From: Clostridiales bacterium
GTDB lineage: Bacteria; Bacillota; Clostridia; Christensenellales; Pumilibacteraceae
Direction: 5' to 3'
Assembly (NCBI GenBank): GCA_003533505.1
Contig: DQGD01000011.1
Coordinates: 1-52,216, forward strand
Length of the DNA stretch: 52,216 nt
Part shown: positions 16,335 to 24,592 of the stretch, one piece after another
Layout of the letters: each line of letters opens with the position of its first letter
How positions within the stretch are numbered: the first letter of the stretch is position 1
Made by a program: the position numbers and the translations under genes
Notes under the pieces: generated by a model
What the model saw: only the letters and a program-made list of their open reading frames with translations
Databases searched by the model: none
Told to the model about the DNA's origin: nothing

Positions 16335-16556
16335 GTGTCGTTGAAATTTCTCGGGAATAAGAATCTCAAAAACCTCAAGAAAGAGAACCTTATTGGCAAT
16401 ATGACAAATATCGAGCTAGTCCTCAATATGCTCGCCGAAGTCACGACGACGGTTATTTCTCCGCTTAACGCGACCGATAAGCCGTCGCCCGAGTTACATG
16501 AAAAAAGTGAGGAAACGGACGAGAACGAGGGCGGCAACAGCCCCGAAACGGATTGA
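16335..16556 (+). pseudogene. Fragment of a DinD/BRO-like phage-type protein
   Basis: An open stretch of about 74 codons reads like the C-terminal end of DinD/BRO-family DNA-damage-inducible or antirepressor proteins: FLGNKNLKNLKKENLIGN, then MTNIELVLNMLAEVTTT, then an acidic tail rich in Ser, Glu and Asp. The family motif with a Met-Thr/Ser-x-x-Glu-Leu helix and MLxE-TTT text is recalled, not searched. There is no good start or ribosome site, the N-terminal domain is missing, and its stop codon overlaps the metK promoter. It is therefore taken as a remnant. The other sequence in 16221-16665 is promoters and the metK leader. Confidence 0.5.
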
Positions 16557-16581
16557 CATAAACGCGCTTCGGTGGTATAAT
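16553..16581 (+). promoter_or_regulatory. Promoter of metK-recD2
   Basis: TTGACA (16553-16558), 17-bp spacer, TATAAT (16576-16581): consensus sigma-A. The leader of about 80 bases before metK does not show the conserved core of SAM-I or another SAM riboswitch that I can recognise. Confidence 0.9.
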
Positions 16582-16665
16582 AAACCGGTATGGCGAGCGG
16601 TGAGAGCGTAAGCCGAAAACCAAACGCCGGGAGCGGAGCTTTCGCGCCCGATAAAAGAGGACATT

Positions 16666-17847
16666 ATGAACAAGAACAGAACGTTATTTACCAGCGAATC
16701 GGTGACGGAAGGACACCCCGACAAGGTGTGCGACCATATCGCGGACTCGGTGCTCGACGCGGCGCTCGCCGCCGACCCGATGAGCCGCATTGCCTGCGAG
16801 GTGTGCTGTACCACGGGGCTCGTGCTCGTCATGGGCGAGTTTACCACCGAAAGCTATATCGACATACCCAAAATCGTGCGCGAAACCGTCAAAGAAATCG
16901 GCTATACGGACGCCGGGTTCGGCTTCGACTACAAGACGTGCGCGGTACTCACCACCATCGACGAGCAGTCGGCGGACATTGCCATGGGCGTAAACAAGGC
17001 GCTCGAGGCGAGAGGCGGCGAAACGGACGACGCGCTAAGCGAGGGCGCGGGCGACCAGGGCATGATGTTCGGCTATGCCTGCCGCGAAACCGACGAACTT
17101 ATGCCGCTGCCGATTATGCTCGCCCACAAGCTGACGAAAAAGCTCGCCGAGCTTCGTAAATCGAGCGAAATCCCGTACCTTCGTCCGGACGGCAAGGCGC
17201 AGGTCACCGTGGCTTACGACGACGGCGTACCGGTAGCGGTGGATACTGTCGTGGTTTCCACTCAGCATAACCCCGGGGTGGAGCATGCCGCGCTCGAGAA
17301 AGACATTATCGAAAAACTTATTCGCCCCGTGATTACCGACAAGTGGCTCACCCCCGACACCAAGTACTACGTCAATCCCACCGGCAACTTCGTCATCGGC
17401 GGACCGCAGGGCGACAGCGGACTGACGGGTAGAAAAATAATCGTAGACACCTACGGCGGCATGTGTCCGCACGGCGGCGGCTCGTTCAGCGGCAAGGACC
17501 CCACCAAGGTTGACCGCTCGGCGACCTACTACGCGCGCTACGTCTGCAAAAATATCGTCGCGGCAGGGCTCGCGGACAAATGCAGACTTCAGGTTGCCTA
17601 CGCTATCGGCAAGGCAAACCCCGTGTCGCTGAATATAGAAACGTTCGGCACGGGCAAGTACTCCGACGAGCAAATCCTCGCCGCGGTAAACGCCGTGTTC
17701 GACTTCCGCCCGTACAGCATCATAAAACAGCTTGACCTCCGTAAGCCCGTGTACGCGGCGACTTCCAATTACGGACACTTCGGAAACCCTGCATTCGCGT
17801 GGGAGAAGACCGATAGAGCGGAAGCCCTGAAAAAGGCGATTAAATAA
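16666..17847 (+). CDS. metK: S-adenosylmethionine synthase
   Basis: 393 residues, normal length. It makes S-adenosylmethionine from methionine and ATP. Visible motifs: TSESVTEGHPDKVCD at the N terminus with the ATP-site histidine, GEFTTESYIDI, the GAGDQGMMFGYA hexapeptide region, FVIGGPQGDSGLTGRK, and GGGSFSGKDPTKVDRS with the phosphate-binding lysine. The gene has a consensus promoter and an AGAGGA ribosome site. The recD2 GTG start follows the TAA stop with no gap, so the two are one unit. Confidence 0.98.
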   Translation: MNKNRTLFTSESVTEGHPDKVCDHIADSVLDAALAADPMSRIACEVCCTTGLVLVMGEFTTESYIDIPKIVRETVKEIGYTDAGFGFDYKTCAVLTTIDEQSADIAMGVNKALEARGGETDDALSEGAGDQGMMFGYACRETDELMPLPIMLAHKLTKKLAELRKSSEIPYLRPDGKAQVTVAYDDGVPVAVDTVVVSTQHNPGVEHAALEKDIIEKLIRPVITDKWLTPDTKYYVNPTGNFVIGGPQGDSGLTGRKIIVDTYGGMCPHGGGSFSGKDPTKVDRSATYYARYVCKNIVAAGLADKCRLQVAYAIGKANPVSLNIETFGTGKYSDEQILAAVNAVFDFRPYSIIKQLDLRKPVYAATSNYGHFGNPAFAWEKTDRAEALKKAIK

Positions 17848-20064
17848 GTGAATATACGCGGCGACATCGACGAGATACGTTTCCGCAACGAAGAAAACGG
17901 GTTTACCATTCTGGTGCTTGACATAGATGGCGAGCCCGTTATTTCCGCAGGCGTTTTTCCGCTGGTAGTCGAGGGACAGACCGTCACGCTGACGGGCGAG
18001 TACGTCGTGCATCCGAAGTACGGCAGACAGTTCAAGGCTTCGCGGTGCGAGATAGAAAAGCCCGACGGTATCGACGGCATAGTCAGATACCTCGGCAGCG
18101 GACTGATAAAAGGCATAGGTCCGGCGCTCGCGTTGCGGCTCGTTTCGACGTTCGGAAAAGACACGTTTTCCGTCATAGAAAACGCGCCCGGACGGCTTGC
18201 GACGGTGCGCGGCATCAGCAAGCAAAAGGCAGCGGAAATAGCCAAGGCTTACGGCGAAATCAAGGAAATGCAGGACGCGGTAATGGCGCTCCAGGCGTTC
18301 GACATACCGCTGGGTACTGCGCTTAAAATCTACAAGGTCTACGGTAAAGCGACGGCGGACACGGTGCGCCAAAACCCCTACCGCCTGATTGAGGACGTGG
18401 ACGGAATAGGCTTTATCACCGCCGACAAAATCGCGCAACGCGCAGGCATCGGGCGCGACAGCGAGTTCAGAGTAGCCGCAGGCGTCATCTATATATTGAA
18501 AGAGAGCGTGTCGAAGAGCGGCAACACCTGTTATCCGAGAGAAGAAACGGTCGCGGAGGCGGCAAATCTTCTCGGCGTGGACGAGGAGCTTGTGCGTTCG
18601 GTCGCGGACGGGCTCGTGCTCGAGCGGCGCATAAAACTTACCGAAACTTCGGACACCGAAGTGTACGTTCTGCCCGGGGTTTATCGCACCGAAAAGAACG
18701 CCGCAGTGCTGCTCGAGCGGCTGATAGAGGCTGCCGACTCCACCGTCTACGACGTGACGGGCGACATCGAAGCTTACGAGAAAATCAACAATATTACGCT
18801 CGCGCCCAACCAGCGCGAAGCGGTCAGGGCGGCGATAACGTCGGGCGTCGCGCTCGTGACGGGCGGACCTGGCACGGGCAAAACGACGATTATAAAGTGT
18901 ATTCTGGATGTATTCGACCATATCGGCAAAAAAGTAACGCTGATGGCGCCCACGGGACGTGCGGCAAAGCGCATGAGCGAGGCTACGGGCAGGGAAGCGA
19001 GCACCGTCCACCGCGCCTGTAAAATCGGCGGAGCGGCGGCGGTTTCCGACGGCGAGCCGCTCGCGTGCGACGCGGTAATCGTCGACGAGTTCTCGATGGT
19101 GGATATTTTCCTTTTCGAGGCGCTGCTGAAAAAATTACAGCCGGGCACAAGGCTGGTGCTCGTGGGCGACAAGGACCAGCTGCCCAGCGTGGGAGCCGGC
19201 AACGTGCTTGCCGACGTGATGAACTCGGGCGAAATCGAATGCGTCACGCTCGACCGCATCTATCGTCAGGCAGGCGAGAGCCTGATTGTCACCAACGCGC
19301 ACGCCGTCAATCGCGGCGAAATGCCCGAGCTTAACGACAAGACACGCGACTTTTTCTATCTTTCGGTGTCCGAGCCCGAGCGCATAGCCGCGAAAACCGC
19401 CGACATGGTGGAGCGCGCGGCAGGCTTTATCGGCGTTACGCCCGACAGAGTGCAGGTGCTGTGTCCGCGAAAGAACGGCGCGGCAGGCTCGATTAGCATA
19501 AACAAGTTGCTTCAGAACAGGCTCAACCCGTCCAATGGCGGCGCGACGATAGAGGACGAGGACTATGTGTACCGCGAGGGCGACAAGGTAATGCACGTCG
19601 TCAACAACTACGACCTCGAGTGGAAAATCGCGAGCGGCTATAACTACCGCGAGGGCACGGGAGTGTACAACGGCGATATCGGCGTAATACGCGAGATAAA
19701 CCGCAGTCGCGGCGACATGACGGTGGAGTTCGAGGACGGACGAGTGGCGGTTTACACGCCCGACATCTACAATCAGCTCGTGCTCGCCTACGCTATAACC
19801 GTCCATAAGAGTCAGGGCAGCGAGTTCGACGCGGTGGTGATGCCCGTCACTTCCGGCGGTCCGATGATAATGACGCGCAACCTTCTTTACACCGCAATCA
19901 CGCGCGCGAAAAAAATGGTGGTGCTCATCGGCGAGCGGTACAATATCAAAAAAATGGTGGACAACAACTACGTCGCCAAGCGTTATTCGCTGCTCACCGG
20001 CTTTCTCAAGCAGGCAAAACGCGACTCGCGGCTGCTGTTCGGGAGCGGCGAGGACGAGAATTAA
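17848..20064 (+). CDS. recD2: RecD2-type ATP-dependent 5'-3' DNA helicase
   Basis: 738 residues with the RecD2/TraA-like plan: an N-terminal OB-like domain (residues 1-70), helix-hairpin-helix repeats (about 85-210, GIGPALALRL, VRGISKQKA, VDGIGFITADKIA), then two RecA-like motor domains. Walker A is GGPGTGKTT (339-347), Walker B is VIVDEFSM, followed by LVLVGDKDQLPSVGAGN, and the C-terminal motifs AYAITVHKSQGSEFD and LLYTAITRAKK. RecBC partners are not needed by this type. It uses GTG directly after the metK stop. RecD2 proteins act in DNA repair and replication-fork maintenance. Confidence 0.95.
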   Translation: MNIRGDIDEIRFRNEENGFTILVLDIDGEPVISAGVFPLVVEGQTVTLTGEYVVHPKYGRQFKASRCEIEKPDGIDGIVRYLGSGLIKGIGPALALRLVSTFGKDTFSVIENAPGRLATVRGISKQKAAEIAKAYGEIKEMQDAVMALQAFDIPLGTALKIYKVYGKATADTVRQNPYRLIEDVDGIGFITADKIAQRAGIGRDSEFRVAAGVIYILKESVSKSGNTCYPREETVAEAANLLGVDEELVRSVADGLVLERRIKLTETSDTEVYVLPGVYRTEKNAAVLLERLIEAADSTVYDVTGDIEAYEKINNITLAPNQREAVRAAITSGVALVTGGPGTGKTTIIKCILDVFDHIGKKVTLMAPTGRAAKRMSEATGREASTVHRACKIGGAAAVSDGEPLACDAVIVDEFSMVDIFLFEALLKKLQPGTRLVLVGDKDQLPSVGAGNVLADVMNSGEIECVTLDRIYRQAGESLIVTNAHAVNRGEMPELNDKTRDFFYLSVSEPERIAAKTADMVERAAGFIGVTPDRVQVLCPRKNGAAGSISINKLLQNRLNPSNGGATIEDEDYVYREGDKVMHVVNNYDLEWKIASGYNYREGTGVYNGDIGVIREINRSRGDMTVEFEDGRVAVYTPDIYNQLVLAYAITVHKSQGSEFDAVVMPVTSGGPMIMTRNLLYTAITRAKKMVVLIGERYNIKKMVDNNYVAKRYSLLTGFLKQAKRDSRLLFGSGEDEN

Positions 20065-20106
20065 CGCAAAAAGCGCGACGGCTCGCGCGGTAACGCCCGT
20101 AAATCG

Positions 20107-20135
20107 TTGACAAAAAGCCGACTTAGGACTAAAAT
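20107..20135 (+). promoter_or_regulatory. Promoter of the 20189-fhs unit
   Basis: TTGACA (20107-20112), 17-bp spacer, TAAAAT (20130-20135). I looked for a tetrahydrofolate riboswitch in the 50-base leader and do not see one. Confidence 0.75.
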
Positions 20136-20188
20136 GTTAGCATACGCGCCCGAGCGCGCGACGAGAAGAAGAGGAACGATACTTCACG

Positions 20189-20512
20189 ATGCTGGAATTT
20201 CTTAAAGAGAAAACAGACGGTAAAACCGACGTGTTCGCGCTTTACGACGGCGGCATAGCGGCGGCGCGCGCATATATTCGCGGCGCGGCGCTCGAGAAAG
20301 TCGAGTTTGCCGACAAAGCCGCCGACGAAAAGTACGGCGATTTTCTCTTGCGTTCGGCGGCGTTCGTGCTTAAAAATCGCGGCAGGGACATAACTGCGGG
20401 TTTTACTGACGACAGGCTTATCGAAATCGGCTTTACGGCTGCGGAAAACGGCGGCATGAAAGCCGACTCGTGGAAACTTAATCTTGACAAATGCGGAGGG
20501 TGTAATAAATAA
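20189..20512 (+). CDS. Small hypothetical protein coupled to fhs, CGGC tail
   Basis: 107 residues, not recognised. It looks soluble and alpha/beta, with an acidic first half (FLKEKTDGKTDVFALYDGG), a helix-rich middle, and a C-terminal LNLDKCGGCNK. The two cysteines in a C-G-G-C arrangement at the very end are the only ones in the protein and could bind a metal or take part in thiol chemistry. Its TAA shares one base with the ATG of fhs, so the two are translationally coupled, and it is the first gene after the promoter. A link with one-carbon metabolism is suggested by position only. Confidence 0.8.
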   Translation: MLEFLKEKTDGKTDVFALYDGGIAAARAYIRGAALEKVEFADKAADEKYGDFLLRSAAFVLKNRGRDITAGFTDDRLIEIGFTAAENGGMKADSWKLNLDKCGGCNK

Positions 20513-22134
20513 TGCTTACCGACATAGAAATCGCGGATTCCGCGGTACTTAAACCGATAACCGAAATCGCGGCGAGCCTCGGCGTGGACGAAGGCGACCT
20601 CGAGTGCTACGGCAAGTACAAAGCCAAGGTCACTAAGCTCGGCGCAAAGAAGGGCAAACTCGTGCTCGTCACGGCGATAAACCCCACTCCTGCCGGAGAG
20701 GGCAAGACCACCGTGTCGATAGGGCTTGCCGACGGGCTGAAAAAGACGGGCAGAAGCGTGTGCCTCGCGCTCCGCGAGCCGTCGCTGGGTCCGGTGTTCG
20801 GCATAAAGGGCGGCGCGGCAGGCGGCGGTTACGCTCAGATTGCGCCGATGGAGGACATCAACCTGCACTTTACGGGCGACATCCACGCGATAACCGCGGC
20901 GAACAACCTGCTCGCGGCGATGATTGACAATCATATCTATTGGGGCAACACCTTAGGTATCAAAGAAGTCACCTGGCACCGCTGTCTCGACGTCAACGAC
21001 CGCGCGCTTCGTGCGGTGCGCTCGGGCGTGGGCATGAATTGCGAGCGCGACGACCGCTTTGACATCACCGCCGCCAGCGAAATCATGGCGATTCTGTGCC
21101 TTGCCGACGATATAGACGACTTAAAACGCCGCCTCGGCAACATAGTCGTGGGGCTTAATAACGACGGCAAGTCCGTCACCGCTCGCGACCTCAAAGCCGA
21201 AGAAGCGATGACGATACTGTTAAAGGACGCGATAAAGCCCAACCTCGTGCAAACGCTCGAGGGCGTGCCGGCGTTCGTTCACGGCGGACCGTTCGCAAAC
21301 ATCGCGCACGGCTGCAACAGCGTTCAGGCGACTCGCATGGCGCTCTCCTACGCCGACTATGCGGTCACGGAGGCAGGCTTCGGAGCCGACCTCGGCGCGG
21401 AGAAATTTCTCGACATCAAGTGCCGTGTTTCGGGGCTCGCGCCCTCGGCGGTAGTGGTGGTAGCCACGCTCCGCGCGCTCAAGTGCGCTGGCGGCAAGAC
21501 CGAAAACCTCTCCGAGCGCGACGACAAGGCGCTCGAAAACGGCATAGCCAACCTTTTGAAACACGTCGAAAACATGACCGGCGTTTACCGTCGCCCGTGC
21601 GTGGTGGCAATCAACCGCTTCGCCACCGACGGCGACGAGGAAATCGCGCTGCTCCAAGGTAAGCTCGCAGGGCTCGGCGTGAAAGCCGTCTGCACGGAGT
21701 GCTGGGCAAAGGGCGGCTTCGGCGCGACCGAGCTCGCCGACGAAGTGGCAAGGCTTTGCGAAACGGAACCCGAGCCGCTAAGCTTCTGCTATCCGCTGTC
21801 CGACACGACGGAGGAGAAAATCGAGGCGGTTGCGCGGCGCATTTACGGCGCGGACGGCGTGATTTTCACCGACAAGGCGCGCGAGGATATGGCGCGCTAT
21901 CCGCAGAACCTGCCCGTGTGCATCGCCAAAACGCAGTACTCGCTGTCCGACAATCCCAAGCTCATTGGCAGGCCAAAGGGCTTTAAGATAACCGTGCGCG
22001 AAGTCATGTACAAGGCAGGCGCGGAATTTCTGGTAGCCGTCGCCGGTTCGATTATGCTTATGCCCGGACTGTCGCGTTCGCCCAACGCCGAGAGAATGTC
22101 GATTAAAGACGGCGTAGTTTCGGGTTTATTCTAA
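20512..22134 (+). CDS. fhs: Formate-tetrahydrofolate ligase
   Basis: 540 residues. The enzyme joins formate to tetrahydrofolate at the cost of ATP, giving 10-formyl-tetrahydrofolate; it is the entry step of the methyl branch of the Wood-Ljungdahl route and also feeds purine synthesis in fermenters. Features seen are the P-loop NPTPAGEGKTT (about residues 62-72), LREPSLGPVFGIKGGAAGGG, the FTGDIHAITAANNLL segment, HGGPFANIAHGCNS and the C-terminal AGSIMLMPGLSRSPNAE. No other Wood-Ljungdahl genes are in the window, so acetogenesis is not shown. Confidence 0.97.
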   Translation: MLTDIEIADSAVLKPITEIAASLGVDEGDLECYGKYKAKVTKLGAKKGKLVLVTAINPTPAGEGKTTVSIGLADGLKKTGRSVCLALREPSLGPVFGIKGGAAGGGYAQIAPMEDINLHFTGDIHAITAANNLLAAMIDNHIYWGNTLGIKEVTWHRCLDVNDRALRAVRSGVGMNCERDDRFDITAASEIMAILCLADDIDDLKRRLGNIVVGLNNDGKSVTARDLKAEEAMTILLKDAIKPNLVQTLEGVPAFVHGGPFANIAHGCNSVQATRMALSYADYAVTEAGFGADLGAEKFLDIKCRVSGLAPSAVVVVATLRALKCAGGKTENLSERDDKALENGIANLLKHVENMTGVYRRPCVVAINRFATDGDEEIALLQGKLAGLGVKAVCTECWAKGGFGATELADEVARLCETEPEPLSFCYPLSDTTEEKIEAVARRIYGADGVIFTDKAREDMARYPQNLPVCIAKTQYSLSDNPKLIGRPKGFKITVREVMYKAGAEFLVAVAGSIMLMPGLSRSPNAERMSIKDGVVSGLF

Positions 22135-22153
22135 AGGCGTCTTTTCCGCGCTT

Positions 22154-22216
22154 TTGCACGAAACCTCGCTAGACGTATTACCTAGGTATCGCCGTCGCTC
22201 GGTTTCGTACAAAATC
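22154..22216. repeat. Inverted repeat between fhs and glnS
   Basis: TTTTGCACGAAACC on the left and GGTTTCGTACAAAA on the right pair with one mismatch around a loop that itself contains the palindrome ACCTAGGT. It could form a hairpin in RNA. It might be a terminator of fhs or a small mobile repeat; only one copy is in this window. Confidence 0.55.
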
Positions 22217-22287
22217 ATCGAAAAATCCGCGCTTTTAGAAAAACTATAAAAAACAAACAACCATAAACATATTTTCGGAGAGAATAT

Positions 22288-23907
22288 ATGGCAAACTTTA
22301 TTGAAGAAATCATCGAAAAGGACTTGTCCGAGGGCAGAGTGAGCGAGGTCATCACGCGCTTTCCGCCCGAGCCGAACGGATACCTGCACATCGGTCACGC
22401 AAAGTCGATATGCCTTAACTACTACGGCACGGCGGTCAAGTACGGCGGCAAGTGCAACCTGCGTTTCGACGACACCAACCCCGTGAAAGAGGACGACGAG
22501 TTCGTCCGCTCGATTGTCGCCGACGTCGAGTGGCTGGGCTGGAAAGGCGACGTGTACTTTGCTTCCGACTATTTCGACACCATGTACGAAACGGCGGTAA
22601 AGCTGATTAAAAAGGGCAAGGCTTACGTCGACGACGTTACGCCCGAGCAGATGCGCGAAATGCGCGGCACGCTCACCGAGCCCGGCGTGGAAAGTAAGCA
22701 CCGCAACCGCCCCGTGGAGGAGAGTCTTGCGCTGTTCGAGGATATGAAGAACGGAAAAGTCGCCGACGGCGCGCTGGTGCTCCGCGCGAAAATCGACATG
22801 GCTTCGCCCAACATCAACATGCGCGACCCGATTATCTACCGCGTGCTGAAAGCCACTCATCACCGTCAGGGTGACAAGTGGTGCATATACCCCATGTATG
22901 ATTTCGCTCACCCGATCGAGGACGCCGTGGAGGGCGTCACGCACTCCATCTGCACGCTTGAGTTCGAGGACCATCGTCCGCTTTACGATTGGGTGCTGAG
23001 AGAAGGCGAGTTTGTAAATCCTCCGCATCAATACGAATTCGCGCGGCTCAACCTCGAGCGCACGATAATGAGCAAGCGTTATCTCAAAAAGCTTGTCGAC
23101 GAGCATTTTGTCGACGGCTGGGACGACCCCAGAATGCCAACGATTGCAGGTATCAGACGGCGCGGCTACACGCCCACGGCAATCCGCGATTTCTGCGAGA
23201 AAATAGGCGTAGCCAAAGCCAACAGCGAGGTTGAGCTGTCGCTGCTCGAAAGCTGTATTCGCGACGAGCTGAACTATACCGCCGACAGAGCCATGGCGGT
23301 GCTTTGCCCGATTGAGCTCGTGCTCACCAACTTACCCGAAAACCATACCGAAAAAGTCACGGTCGACGTCAATCCCAACGCGCCCGAAAAGGGAACGCGC
23401 GAGGTGGACTTCTCGCCGAGATTATATATCGAAAAAGAGGACTTTGCCGTCGTTCCGCCGCCCAAGTACAAACGCCTCACCCCCGGCGGCGTAGTGCGGC
23501 TCAAGGGCTCGTATATCATAAGAGCTACGGGCTATGACGAGGAGAACGGCGAGGTAAAGCGCGTTTACGCCGAAGTAATCGAGGGCAGCGCTTCGGGAGC
23601 GGACAGCTGCGGCGTCAAGGCAAAGGGCGTTATCCATTGGGTGGACGCAGCCACCGCCGTGGATATGACCGTCAACCTCTACGACAGCCTGCTTCTTCCT
23701 TACGACGGAGTGCACGAGGACTTTTCCGAGCGGCTTAACCCGAATTCGCGCGTTGTGCTCAAAGCCAAGGGCGAGAAAATGCTGGGAGAAACCGCGCCGC
23801 TTACCTCTTACCAATTCGTGCGCACCGGGTACTTTTGCCGCGACGGCAAGTACGAGGGCGTGACGTTCAATCAGGTGGTGTCCTTAAAGGACGGCTACAA
23901 GAAATGA
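22288..23907 (+). CDS. glnS: Glutaminyl-tRNA synthetase
   Basis: 539 residues, class I synthetase of the GlnRS type. HIGH appears as HIGH at residues 34-37 after RFPPEPNGYL; the KMSKS-like loop is IMSKR (260-264). FDDTNP and the anticodon-binding beta-barrel end (VVPPPKYKRLTPGGVVRLKG, GVIHWVDAATAVD) agree. Many Bacillota make Gln-tRNA by the GatCAB route, so a true GlnRS is a feature worth recording, but it is known in some Clostridia. The stop overlaps the start of the HAD gene (ATGA). Confidence 0.96.
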   Translation: MANFIEEIIEKDLSEGRVSEVITRFPPEPNGYLHIGHAKSICLNYYGTAVKYGGKCNLRFDDTNPVKEDDEFVRSIVADVEWLGWKGDVYFASDYFDTMYETAVKLIKKGKAYVDDVTPEQMREMRGTLTEPGVESKHRNRPVEESLALFEDMKNGKVADGALVLRAKIDMASPNINMRDPIIYRVLKATHHRQGDKWCIYPMYDFAHPIEDAVEGVTHSICTLEFEDHRPLYDWVLREGEFVNPPHQYEFARLNLERTIMSKRYLKKLVDEHFVDGWDDPRMPTIAGIRRRGYTPTAIRDFCEKIGVAKANSEVELSLLESCIRDELNYTADRAMAVLCPIELVLTNLPENHTEKVTVDVNPNAPEKGTREVDFSPRLYIEKEDFAVVPPPKYKRLTPGGVVRLKGSYIIRATGYDEENGEVKRVYAEVIEGSASGADSCGVKAKGVIHWVDAATAVDMTVNLYDSLLLPYDGVHEDFSERLNPNSRVVLKAKGEKMLGETAPLTSYQFVRTGYFCRDGKYEGVTFNQVVSLKDGYKK

Positions 23908-24551
23908 GCTTCGACGGAGTAATCTTCGATTTTGACGGCACGCTCGCGGATACAAGCGAGGGCGTAATCGAATCGGTTGAGTACGCACTCCGAAAAGTCG
24001 GCTCTCCGAGTTTTCCGCGTGAAACGCTGAAAGGCTTTATCGGACCGTCGCTGTTCATAAGTTTTCAGCGCATAACGGGGCTCAGTCCCGAAAACGCCGA
24101 GCGCGCCGTGGAATACTACCGCGAAACTTATTCGCGCGAGGGCATTTTTAAGCTGAAACTGTACGACGGCGTGCGCGAGCTTTTAGGCGAGCTTAAAGAA
24201 AGGGGCGTAAAACTGTCGGTAGCCAGCGCGAAGCCGCAGGTTTCGCTGGACGTGGTAGTCGAGTTTCTGCGGCTCGACGGCACGTTCGACAGGGTAGTAG
24301 GTCCCTCGCTCGCAGTCAAGTCCGACGACAAAAAGGAGCTTGTGGCGGCGGCAAAGCTTACCGAGAATTCGGTAATGGCGGGCGACGCCGTGTTCGATAT
24401 CCGCGCGGCGAAAGCCGTGGGAGCGAGCTCGATAGCCGCGCTGTACGGCTTCGGCGAGAGACGGGCGCTCATTGACGAAAAACCCGATTTCACCGCCGAA
24501 AACGTAGCGGACTTAAAGAAAATTCTGCTCGAACGAGAACGCGATTTTTAA
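23904..24551 (+). CDS. HAD-superfamily phosphatase, phosphoglycolate phosphatase-like
   Basis: 215 residues from the ATG at 23904, four bases inside the end of glnS; upstream in-frame codons belong to glnS. HAD motifs: I, FDFDGTLADT with the nucleophile; II, SVASAK; III, a lysine in SDDKKEL; IV, AGDAVFDIRAA. A helical cap (about 16-85) matches the PGP/PpaX subgroup. Likely substrates are small phosphates such as phosphoglycolate or pyrophosphate; the choice cannot be made from sequence. Coupling to glnS may be only for expression. Confidence 0.88.
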   Translation: MSFDGVIFDFDGTLADTSEGVIESVEYALRKVGSPSFPRETLKGFIGPSLFISFQRITGLSPENAERAVEYYRETYSREGIFKLKLYDGVRELLGELKERGVKLSVASAKPQVSLDVVVEFLRLDGTFDRVVGPSLAVKSDDKKELVAAAKLTENSVMAGDAVFDIRAAKAVGASSIAALYGFGERRALIDEKPDFTAENVADLKKILLERERDF

Positions 24552-24592
24552 TCGCAAAACACAAAGAAAAAAACAACCTTAACGGAGTTAAT

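Noticed and set aside
16582..16665. Possible SAM riboswitch before metK
   Set aside because: The leader is short and I could not find the conserved core of known SAM-binding classes.
17035..19011. A 658-codon minus-strand open frame opposite metK and recD2
   Set aside because: It spans two well-identified genes and its translation matches no family; long antisense frames are expected in GC-rich sequence with this codon use.
20136..20188. Possible tetrahydrofolate riboswitch before the fhs unit
   Set aside because: The leader is about 50 bases, too short, and conserved THF-motif bases are absent.
24552..24592. Possible T-box leader before alaS (also checked for leuS, proS and glnS)
   Set aside because: Leaders are too short and the conserved T-box sequence is missing.
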